In this document: positions 55,598-64,000 of the stretch, in pieces
How positions within the stretch are numbered: position 1 is the stretch's first letter
How the letters are laid out: each line of letters begins with the position of its first letter
Source of the DNA: Lycium barbarum
Lineage: Eukaryota; Streptophyta; Magnoliopsida; Solanales; Solanaceae
DNA length: 64,000 nucleotides
NCBI RefSeq assembly: GCF_019175385.1
Contig: NC_083345.1
Coordinates: forward strand, 116,050,480-116,114,479
Reading direction: 5' to 3'
The notes under the pieces: generated by a model
The model's database searches: none
Seen by the model: the letters and a program-made list of their open reading frames with translations, nothing else
Told to the model about the DNA's origin: nothing
Position numbers and translations under genes: made by a program

Positions 55598-56195
55598 TGT
55601 CACGGGCCTAAAATCTAAGGCGTCGTGGGGCAGCCTTGATGGTCTCAATCACCACTCAATGCTTCAGCCCAACTCTCGGTCACTGGCGCAAAGCAGTGAA
55701 TAAAACTAAGGCAAAACACACACAAGAAGCTGAAAAATAAGAGGAACACAGATTTGGGAGGCAAGTGCCCTTTTTGATATATTTTGTGAATGTATTTTTA
55801 CAAGTATGCAAGGATGATCAGCTGCCCTCATGGCTTACACGTTTTATAGCTGAAAATATGTCCCTAAGGGATGATTTTACAAAGGGGAAAACGTCATCTA
55901 AAGTTGTCTAAACAAAAAGGGAAACATTGGGGGAAAACAATCAACTATCCCAAAGTGGCAAAACTGCAGGTTGCTTTTCGTTGGCAGCCCTTGTGCTTGT
56001 CTCTACTGGGCAGTGGGCACAGTTTTGACCATGGCTGTGCTGCCAAGGCATTAAATGTTTCCCATGGCTGGTCAAGCAACCTCCCACACCTGTTGACTCA
56101 TTGGCACACGGTTTTTGGCAAGTGCTTGGCTGAATTGAAATTTCCCATCGTGCTAAGCGCGGGCTGTTTTGTGCGAGCAGTGGCGGGGCGGCACA
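55598..56195 (-). repeat. Gypsy 3 3' LTR
   Basis: TG...CA ends; preceded on the minus strand by the purine tract gttgagggagag. The inner part is GC-richer than the flank. Confidence 0.75.
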
Positions 56196-56214
56196 CTCTC
56201 CCTCAACTGTTTTG

Positions 56215-57465
56215 GCGACGACCGCGGCACCACATAACTGCAAAAACTTGTGAACCTTGTCTTTGAATTGCCACAAGTCCTCGTATGTTTCCCATGTTGC
56301 CTCCTCGGGTGGTTGTCCCTTCCAATGGACAAGGAATTAGGCACGCGAATTGCCCCAACCTTTGCCTCGGACCAATTAATGATCAATAATTGCCTCGATC
56401 TCTTTGTCCTTGGCAGCAGGTGTTTCAAAAATCCTAGCACAGCTGGCTTGAGCCCGACCCTCGTCTTCATTGTCTTCAAAATATGGCTTTAATTGACTAG
56501 CATGGAAGACGGGGTAAATCTTCAAATGGTGTGGCATGTCCAACCGATAAGAAATCTTGCCCACCTTGGCAACGATTTAAAAGGGACCCTCATAACGCCG
56601 AATCAAACTTTGATTCAAGCTCCTTAGTGACTTGAACTTCCTCGGGTTGAGCTTGACCATGACTTTGTCGCCAATTCTGTAATTTGTCGGACGACGTTTG
56701 CGATCAGTGAACTTCTTCATTTTTCGAGCAGCCTTGTCAAGATATGACCTGGCCATATCAACTTGTTCTTCCCAAGCCTTGGCCATGTGATATGCCCCTG
56801 GGTTTCGCAATTCTGCCCAAGCAGGCAGCGATTGCGATGTGTTGGGCTGCTACCCAGTGGCTAACTCGAATGGACTCCTCCCCGTCGCCTTGCTGCATTG
56901 CAAGTTGTGTGAAAACTGGGCAGTGTCAAGCAATTTGGCCCAATCCTATTGATTGGCACTAACAAAGTGCCGCAAATAGCACTCCAATAGCGCGTTGACC
57001 CTCTCAGTTTGGCCATCGGTTTGAGGGTGAAAACTGGTCGAGAAATGTAACTCGGACCCCAACAAACTGAACAGCTCCTTCCAAAATGCCCCCATGAATT
57101 GTGGATCTCGGTCACTTATGATGTGCCTCGGCACGCCCCAATGCTTGACGACGTCCCTTAAGAACAACCTTGCGGCTTCCTTGGCTTTGCAACTAGCCGT
57201 GGTGGGGCTGAAAGTTGCATACTTTGAGAATCGATCAACCACCACCATAATCGTGCCAAAACCCTATGAATTGGGCAGACACGTGATAAAATCCATGGTG
57301 ACGTTGTCCCATGGTCTTTCTGCTACGGGCAGTGGCTCAAGTAGGCCCCCAGGTGCCTTGTTCTCCGTCTTGTCTTGTTGGCACACAAGACATGTGCGTA
57401 CATAGACCTCAATGTCATCCCTCATGCGTGGCCAGTAGTACGACGACTCTAGCAATGCCAAGGTC
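56215..57465 (-). pseudogene. Gypsy 3 integrase and chromodomain, broken
   Basis: Residues: YYWPRMRDDIEVYVRTCLVCQQ (zinc finger Cys pair), TMDFITCLP, a stop, then VVVDRFSKYATF, ISDRDPQFMG and TDGQTERVNALLECYLR (catalytic D, D, E all present). A stop follows SANQ. Next come KATGRSPFELATG, GDKVMVKLNPRKF and YPVFHASQLKP. The chromodomain FLVHWKGQPPEEATWE lies near 56330-56285, after a stop. At least five in-frame stops: inactive. Confidence 0.85.
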
Positions 57466-57770
57466 ACACCCCAACCCCCAATCCCACCCCTCCACCTCAA
57501 CCTCAACCCCACCCCCACCCCCACTACCCACCCTCCACTCCAACCCCACCCAACCCCTCTACCTTAACCACACCTCCCCTCCACTCCAACCCCATCCCAC
57601 CACCCACCGGAATCTCACCCCACACCACCCAACCCCACTCCCTACCACCCCATCTCCTACCACCAACCCAACCCCACTACCTCCCACCCCTCACCCCAAC
57701 CACCCACCACCCACCCACCCCTCCACCCCAAACTACTCACCTACCCACCCCCACTCACCACCTACCACGA
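57466..57770 (+). repeat. 300-bp C-rich, strand-asymmetric tract
   Basis: Built from ccaccc, ccaaccc and ctaccc words with hardly any G. The complementary strand has many runs of three to five G separated by one to seven bases, so it can form G-quadruplexes. It replaces the missing part of gypsy 3. Open frames across it (Pro/Thr/Ser-rich) are compositional. Confidence 0.85.
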
Positions 57771-57924
57771 CTATAAAATGTCTCCATCATTACTAGTGAA
57801 CATATATGTTTCATTTTTTTTAATCAAATAATATTTTATTCTATTAAATCTGTATTTATTTTCTAATATTTAGTTACTTTTTTATTTGAATTGTATATTT
57901 ATTATGTTTAAATAAATACGTTAT

Positions 57925-58085
57925 GCACATTCAGACGTTGAAAAACAATAGTCTTAATCATTCAGTGTTCAGACCTAGAGATAACATCTTAATCATTCAG
58001 TGTTCAGACCTAGAGATAACATCTTAATCATTCAGATGTGCATTAAGATTCAGACATCTTAATCTTAATGAAAACAAATGAGGCC
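57925..58085. mobile_element. MITE-like end with 35-bp tandem repeats
   Basis: Units CTTAATCATTCAGTGTTCAG... of 35 bp at 57953-57987 and 57988-58022, plus a partial third. The right edge reads cattcaga.. gacatcttaatc.. aaacaaatgaggcc, a common hAT-like MITE end in Solanaceae. Confidence 0.55.
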
Positions 58086-58153
58086 TTAGCTCGCCACGAG
58101 GTGCTTAATCGATCTTATCTTATGCTTTGGGCTTTGTTTGTCGATCCATACAG

Positions 58154-58357
58154 GTGGCATTGGCAACAACACTTGGGCCTTATAAGAAGATAATAAGACA
58201 GGCCCAATTGGGAATTCACCTTCGAAATATGAAAACAGTTGATGCTAATGGGCTCAAAGTAGGTCCAGATTATGTGCATCTCAGTACACAAGCACAGGTC
58301 CAGCTTGGACAGATGTTGGCTAATGCATATTTGAAGTTTGGTTCAGAAAAGGAATAG
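58154..58357 (+). CDS. Last exon of a SASA-type carbohydrate esterase
   Basis: This family (plant At4g34215-like, SGNH fold) removes acetyl groups from carbohydrates. A good acceptor (tacag) precedes VALATTLGPYKKIIRQAQLGI, followed by VKTVDANGLKVG-type sequence and GPDYVHLSTQAQVQLGQML, in which the D-x-x-H pair (Asp and His of the catalytic triad) is intact. Ends FGSEKE, TAG. No stop or frameshift inside. The upstream exon with the catalytic Ser (GESN-type) is absent: a MITE, C-rich DNA and gypsy 3 lie where it should be. Either the gene has a very long intron beyond the elements or this is a stranded 3' exon. Confidence 0.6.
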   Translation: MALATTLGPYKKIIRQAQLGIHLRNMKTVDANGLKVGPDYVHLSTQAQVQLGQMLANAYLKFGSEKE

Positions 58358-58359
58358 AA

Positions 58360-58650
58360 ATCACTATACTTTTATTCAGGAGCTTAGATTCTGAATGTAA
58401 TTTAGGTCAGCTGATATACCATTGGTATACATTTTGGGAAATTGTATTCTAGTCTGTGATAATGATAATATTGAAAAAGTTTGGTTGTTACTATTACTGC
58501 AAGAAGTCATTAAGGTCACTTGCATATTTAATGAGAAGATTTTTTATATAATTGCTAAGTTATCTAAATTTCATTAGGAAAAACAAGTAACAAATTCAAT
58601 CCGACTTCCATAACAAGTCCACATTGGACATACAAGGACATTCACGAATT
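58360..58650. other. Presumed 3' UTR and downstream flank
   Basis: AT-rich, no gene. Likely the 3' UTR of the esterase exon for the first 100-200 bases. Confidence 0.35.
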
Positions 58651-58654
58651 TATA

Positions 58655-58990
58655 AAGGGTAAAGGACAAAAATGGCCACCAGGGTGAAATTATTGATAGC
58701 CGATGGCCCAAGAATCTTAGCCTTTTCAAAATAATTTCATTTTCTAGCCATTTTCAACTAATTCCAGTATAGAAACTGTATCATTGTTGTATATGTATCC
58801 CTACTGTATATGTACAGAAAACGTATCATATGTATAGAAACTGTATCATTGTTGTATAGAATATGCATCCCTACAGCATATGTACAGAAAATATATCATT
58901 GTTGTATAATTTTTATATAATAAATACATAATCAACGCATACTCACTAATTATACACATATTATACAATTATTATACACATATTAGATAT
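58655..58990. repeat. Tata-rich imperfect repeats
   Basis: Three variants of gtatagaaactgtatcattg and atgtatccctac..tatatg words. The left edge gggtaaaggacaaaaatggc resembles common MITE ends; a weak mirror lies near 59660-59690 (ggtggtggccacatcatgtc), so the whole 58655-59690 could be one element. Confidence 0.4.
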
Positions 58991-60560
58991 GTTTTCAACA
59001 GCAACAAGTTCCATTTCGACAACAATTTTTTTCAGGTAAGAAGAAAACCAACTAGCCCAAATAAATCCAAACGAGCGTAGAGCGAACTTCAATTAATCAC
59101 AAGGGAAATAATTGAGCAAAACAGAGAAATAAAGAGGAGAAAAATAAGTGGAAAGAATCAAGCAAAACAAGAAGTAAAAAGGGGGAAAAATAAGTGCAAG
59201 AACCAGAGAGCGGCCGAAAATTCATAGAGGCACAACAATTAATAGTGAAAATGAAGGTGAGAAGTTAGACATTAAAAAAAGATTCAAAGTACAAATAAGG
59301 TGGCAATTTAAGCTCCTTCACTGCCGTGCCGCCTCAACCATCGAACAAGTTATCGGATGATCCTTATTGCTTCCAATCGGTAAAGCTAACTGTAGAAACT
59401 TATTCACCATATTGCTCTTGTTCTAGCTCCAATTTGCTTCGATTTGACCGTACGAAGCCTGGATAGATTGGAATTGCGCCGGCGAACTTCATCGGAGATG
59501 AGTTTTCTTCGCCGACTCTATTTCTCCCTTTTTTTTTCCTCTCCACTTTGGCGATGAGAATATTTGCTACCGCTTGTCTTTAGTTTGGGCTTGAGGGATG
59601 TTTCGGCCATTATCTTAAAATAGAGCCCTTTTGAGCTTTTTTTTTCTTTTTGGTGGTGGCCACATCATGTCTTTTTTCCATTTAAATGGATCTCTATATC
59701 ATTTCTTTAAAATTTTGGATTAGATGTTCGGATTGCTTGACATGACCTTAGTATCAACCTCTGACAAATTCTTTTTTTCAAACCTATAAATCTACATCAA
59801 GGTACACGTGTAAATCCAAATTGAATTACATGTACAACGAGTTATTACTAAATTTTACATAAATACGATCGATATCCAAAGGAGTTCATAGAGACATATC
59901 AACGCTCTATATTTATTGTTGTAAAATTTCTAACAACATAAATAAGTTTTAAAAAATCAGGATAATTACTTCTTAAATGAAAAGAGATAAAACAAGTTTA
60001 ATTTCATAAAGCGGCATTTCTTGTTAATTGGCGCCCTCCACCCCCAACGCCCACCCCAAGCTCACCCCTTACAACTCCCCTTCCCCCCTCCATTAGGGGT
60101 GTGCCTTACTCAAATTAAACAGAAAAATCAGACCAAATTTAAGTTAGATTAGTTTTTTTTTTGGTTTTATGATTTGATTTCAGATTGAGAAACTAAAAAT
60201 TGTTCATAAAATTCATGTGATATTTCAAAAAGGAATTCTTGTCTAAATTCATTCCATTAATACTATTCAAATGAGTCTTATTAATAAAGTTGACCAAACT
60301 CTTAATTAGCCATTATGTGATTTAATGTTACAATTCATTGCCAATTAGCTTCATATACCCAACGTCTGATTTGTAGTATTATACTAACAGAACGTATGAC
60401 TCCGGATTATCGTGTAGAATTTGTGTGTGTAATTTTCCTGACTGATTTGTTTCACCTTTGTCTATCTTCATAGCCAGGATCATGTCCAGCTTTACCAAGA
60501 GTACATTAAGCAGCAACTGCCTTCCTCGTCTCCTGTTATTGCTCTTATATTCTGTCACAT
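58991..60560. other. Intergenic, no gene seen
   Basis: No convincing frame. A short C-rich block (ccctccacccccaacgccc) at about 60025-60100. Confidence 0.4.
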
Positions 60561-60561
60561 C

Positions 60562-60774
60562 TTATTTTAAGATGTTCAGCTCCTGATGAACATCACTTCC
60601 ATATTCAGCCGCTCCATCTTCTTCCTCTGCACCCACCAGAACTTTCAGATCTGGCACGTTATATCCTTCAACTGTTGCGTCTTCACCACTAGTAACTGTC
60701 AGATCCGACTGTCCAGCATGTACTAACTGACCACTACCATTAGAAGTCTCAATTATCTTGATATGAATGTGCAT
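60562..60774 (-). other. Unrecognised 70-residue open frame
   Basis: Reads VPDLKVLVGAEEEDGAAEYGSD; acidic and without motif. Composition is protein-like, so it may be an exon fragment, but no family is recognised. Confidence 0.25.
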
Positions 60775-61258
60775 TCAAATCTTCACCTGCCCTACTGGAA
60801 GATTCTCCAAATAGCACATTTTTTTGTTTGGCCCACTTACCCTATTGAAATTGTTCTCAACAGACTCACAAGTCACATGAACCTCTCAAAGTTTAGTGCT
60901 TTCTTGTTCCTGCTATTGATTCACACCTTTCAACCCCAAGACACAAGATTGTAGACTGAAATTGTTGTGAAAGCGGACCAAATAAGAGCTCGGCTTCTTC
61001 AATTTCTCTACAGACAGAGAGCTCCCAGCGAAACTTTCACAAGTGACGTGGCCTATTGTCTTTCTCTTACCCTTTCTCATCTGCCTTTTAACTTTCTAAT
61101 TCTTTTTAAATTTTGTTTTTCATAATTTTACTTATTTGATTGTATAGTAACTAATAAGAAAGTGATAGTTTAGGGACGTTCTGATCCATTATCTCTACTT
61201 TTATTGAACTAGAGCTTGAATTGGAATTTTGATACATGCTTTATTTATCTACACAGTA

Positions 61259-61793
61259 TAAGAGGCAAGCAGGTTCAGTCGTGAGGCCCCGCCGTGTATA
61301 TATAACTAAGGCTCTGCCCTATATGCAACATCTAGTTGTCAAGGTTCTGCTCGATATGCAACATCTAGCAGTCAGGGTCTTTCTCTTTGGTCCAACAAAG
61401 GGCTTTGTCCCAACTCCGAACTTCACTTTTGGGGTCCTGCTTAAAAGGAGCCATAATAACAGTGATGGGACCGGGACTATTTTCCATAAAGGTGTTTACT
61501 GTGATGGTTGTGGGGTTCATCCGATAACTGGCCCTAGGTTCATATCTAAAGTGTAAGGACCCTGTAATTGTACTTATTTGTTGTTTTTATCTGAGCTGAC
61601 ATTAAATGATATAACCATCCTATGTCATGCAGAAAGGAGAACTACGATCTCTGCAGCATATGTGTTGCTGAAATGGAAAATGATGCTGATTATATCAGAA
61701 TGGATCGTCCCTTAGCTAACCAGTATCCCTTGTCCTTCAAGGGCTTACATGATCTTCAGATTAAACAACATTTACAGGATATGGTAGGAGTTA
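61259..61793 (+). pseudogene. ZZ zinc-finger fragment, NBR1/JOKA2-like
   Basis: NBR1 (JOKA2 in tobacco) is a selective-autophagy receptor with PB1, ZZ, NBR1 and UBA domains. Two exons: 61259-61552 and 61633-61793, joined by a good donor (aaagt/gtaagg) and acceptor (atgcag). They give GTIFHKGVYCDGCGVHPITG, PRF.SKVKENYDLCSICVAE and YIRMDRPLA, with the CxxC pairs of a ZZ finger (YCDGC, LCSIC). The part of exon 1 before RSHNNSDG contains an internal duplication (atgcaacatctag twice) and is not NBR1-like. PB1 and the NBR1 domain are absent, so it is a fragment. Confidence 0.65.
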
Positions 61794-62880
61794 CTTCCCT
61801 AAAATTCTCATAACATCTTCTTTCTATTTTACCTCTGTTAACTCCTTTATTTTTGTGTCACCTAGAATGCCAGGTTGCCTGCCGGTGCCCCAACTATCTC
61901 ATAGCATCTTCTCTTTCTATTTTACCTCAGGTTTATAGTGTATTAATATGATGTACCCCGATTAATTTGGAGTTGAGGGTAGTTTCATTGAGTGGTTGAT
62001 TCATATTGCCTTCTAGGGAAAATGATTGGTGATGACAAGGAGCTGTTAGATGCTGTCTGCAATGTCGGAAAACCATTGTTCCTATTTACTGTGATTAGTG
62101 AAACCTCTGTTTGCTCAAGTTTTTACATTTGAAGAATAAAACAGTCACGAGATCCTTGTTTGCATTATTCTCATTGTTGTTACACATCCGTAAGCCGACA
62201 AGGCAAAAATGGTTTTAGCGTGTAGCTTTTCATCCGTAAGCCCCTGATCTTACTTTTACATTACTGGATCTCATAAGGCATTATTCTGTTGCTCAAGTTT
62301 TTACATTTGAAGAATAAAACAGTCACAAGATCCTTGTTTGCATTATTCTGATGAGAAACATGTAACTAAATATAAGAGATGTCGCATAAGGAGATAACAA
62401 ACAACGATATATGCAACATTCTATCTATTGCAATTGTTCATTGCCACATAAAGATGTACTCTACAGCTTGTCGACATATTTCTAGTGCAATGATAATTGT
62501 ACAAAATGATAGTACTTCTCAGAAAACAAAGAGCACTAAGAATATAATTGAAAGTACCTGAAATTATTTATATATCTATTACACATGTGGATATATCTTT
62601 TCTGCAAATTAATTTGAGTTGGACAACCATCATGAGCCAAATGTATCCCACGATAATCTTCCAAAGCCAAGAGGAGAAACCATCAGCTGGCAATACCAAA
62701 TTTAATGAATTTGTTTACATCATATGTGTTACTAACTCATGCAAGTTAGCATTTTCAATTATCTATGGATTACGTTATTTCTCTAATCCCAAGCAGTTGT
62801 CTAAACTGGCCTTACATATAAACTTTGAGCTCTAGAGCTATTGTATATGTTATGTTTTGGTTTTGCTTCTATCCTACTAA
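61794..62880. other. Intergenic with a 60-bp direct repeat
   Basis: No gene. The block tgctcaagtttttacatttg...acagtcac occurs at about 62112-62170 and 62289-62350, and catccgtaagcc occurs at 62186 and 62229. Confidence 0.5.
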
Positions 62881-62899
62881 TGTCATGCTCATTTGTATT

Positions 62900-63140
62900 T
62901 TTATTTTTTTTTGATTAAGCACCGGGTGTCCGGGTCTCTTTGAGCCCCGACTAATCCCGGGGGTGCACAGGCCCTCGGCAAGGAGTTTCCCGCAAGTGCA
63001 CCACGGGTAATTCAGGGTTTTACCCCAGTCCGATGGCCCTCAGAAATTGTTTGCACCCAGTTAGTTTCGAACTTGAGACCTTGAAAGGGAGCAAACCCCA
63101 ATGCTCAAGCCAATTACCACCAGGCCAACCCCTAAGGGTA
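62900..63140 (-). mobile_element. tRNA-derived SINE (Au-like) with 19-bp TSD
   Basis: The 19-bp repeat TGTCATGCTCATTTGTATT lies at 62881-62899 and 63141-63159. On the minus strand the head holds cctggtggtaattggcttg (A-box-like) and ctcaagttcgaaactaa (B box), followed by a body with agggccatcggactgggg and gtgcacttgcgggaaactcc, and an A-rich tail. Body wording resembles the widespread plant Au SINE family, from memory. Confidence 0.85.
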
Positions 63141-63159
63141 TGTCATGCTCATTTGTATT

Positions 63160-64000
63160 ACAACCTACTGATGTATTTTTGGTAGTTTTTGCCTCTAATT
63201 TGCTGCATACATGGTTAAGAAATGGCATATTACAGTGGTTACTGGTCTATTGGGAATTACATGTTAGCTTGGTAGTGTTGGTTTACAAGATATATCATAT
63301 TTTCTGTAGATGCACGACTAGAAAGAAAGAAAAATAAAAATAAGTTAGATTTAGCATATTATCAAACACCCCCGGTGCAGCAGAGGGCAAACCTGATATA
63401 GTACTAACATGCATGTGAAATCCAGCAAGAAAATAGAAAATGTCCAAAACAACATACCCAATTGCAGATACCAACCTAAATTCCATTATCGATAACAGAG
63501 TGCATTTGAATTTCAGAAAGAACATACAAAATCTCAGCAGAACTAAGCAAAACAAAATACATAACAGATAAATATGGAACTCAAATTGAGAAACCAAGCA
63601 AGAAGAGAAATATATTCAAACTGAACTCATAAAAAAGAGCAGACAATAGAAGCAAAGATGAAAGCAACCAAAACCAAAGCACAACCAGAACATTGAGCAC
63701 ATGATTAAAGGAAAAATGGGCAGAAGTAAATAACTTGGTTAAATAATAAAAAGTTTTGGTACATAGTCTCTCGCAGGATAATTGAAGAGAGCTGAAAGTG
63801 TCGTCTTCTCTTTTTTCTTCTCAAAATCTACTCTCTCTATATATATAAATATGATTCTCTGTTCCTTGACAGAACGACAATTACAGAAAAACCCTCTAGT
63901 TTCCACCCAAGAACTAAAGCAGAGAAATCTGAAAAGAGAAGAAAAACTTACCGCAACATCAAAGACAAACGCGAACTGAAAGAGATTAATTCCGTGATTA
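63160..64000. other. Intergenic, possible gene end at right edge
   Basis: No coding block. On the minus strand, cgcggtaagttt... near 63945-63953 would be a good splice donor after a 5' leader, so a gene might begin beyond 64000. Weak. Confidence 0.3.

Larger units (their letters stand above)
55598..57465 (-). mobile_element. Ty3/gypsy chromovirus 3, 5'-truncated
   Basis: Minus strand: integrase from 57465, the integrase C-terminal part, a chromodomain, a purine tract and a 598-bp 3' LTR (56195-55598, TGTGCCGCC ... GGCCCGTGACA). Everything upstream of integrase is missing; the break coincides with the start of a C-rich tract. It belongs to a different chromovirus lineage from elements 1 and 2, judging by LTR and integrase sequence. 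Confidence 0.85.

Noticed and set aside
55871..56276. Overlapping 111-131-residue frames
   Set aside because: They lie in the gypsy 3 LTR and its border; frames are by-products of GC-richer sequence.
57311..57796. 161-residue Pro/Thr-rich open frame
   Set aside because: Produced by the C-rich simple-sequence tract; no start context, no family motif.

Overview
The window is nuclear DNA from a flowering plant, almost certainly a member of the Solanaceae. The evidence is intron-split pseudogenes of plant-only families (F-box/FBD, extra-large G protein, legumain, MuDR-type transposase), an RTE-clade LINE whose 3' end carries the tail common in Solanaceae LINE/SINE copies, many MITEs, and Ty1/copia and Ty3/gypsy chromovirus elements. 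I cannot fix the genus. No complete, clearly functional host gene is visible; most of the window is transposons and decayed gene copies.

Layout. 1-4.7 kb: MITEs, a 5'-truncated RTE LINE with a probable TSD, and three copies of an AT-rich repeat, one split by a MITE. 4.8-19 kb: two tandem F-box/LRR/FBD pseudogenes in the same orientation. Decayed exons of an extra-large G protein (XLG) lie between them, and a 4.1-kb copia element with 230-bp LTRs sits inside the second F-box coding exon (5-bp TSD GGAAC). 19-24 kb: little recognisable, except a 190-bp tandem duplication and a TRIM-like mini-LTR element. 24.2-30.5 kb: a gypsy chromovirus that has lost its 5' LTR and RT/RNase H, bracketed by a 204-bp inverted repeat containing a tRNA-like promoter. 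30.5-37.6 kb: a dense run of inverted repeats, including a hairpin-unit array and an inverted duplication of a small exon with a mitochondrial-presequence-like N-terminus, then a copia remnant.

37.9-43.5 kb: the most striking object, a near-palindrome with 2.5-kb and 2.9-kb arms. Each arm holds a legumain (vacuolar processing enzyme)-like pseudogene reading outward and a MuDR-type transposase DNA-binding fragment reading inward. A MITE lies in the spacer. The right arm ends exactly where a second gypsy chromovirus (43.5-50.6 kb, minus strand, 2.7-kb LTR) is cut off. 51-54 kb: another long inverted repeat (arms about 0.84 kb) plus a 26-bp near-perfect hairpin. 55.6-57.5 kb: a third chromovirus, truncated against a 300-bp C-rich tract. 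58-64 kb: the last exon of a SASA-type carbohydrate esterase, a ZZ zinc-finger fragment resembling the autophagy receptor NBR1/JOKA2, and a SINE with a 19-bp TSD.

The genes do not form a working pathway. The biology that stands out is inverted duplication: six separate inverted repeats with arms of about 0.1-2.9 kb occur within about 30 kb, several carrying gene exons. Such loci can make hairpin RNA. The 37.9-43.5 kb palindrome, with inverted MULE transposase fragments at its ends, resembles in architecture the maize Mu killer locus, and is the best candidate for an undescribed regulatory locus. This is inference and needs small-RNA data.
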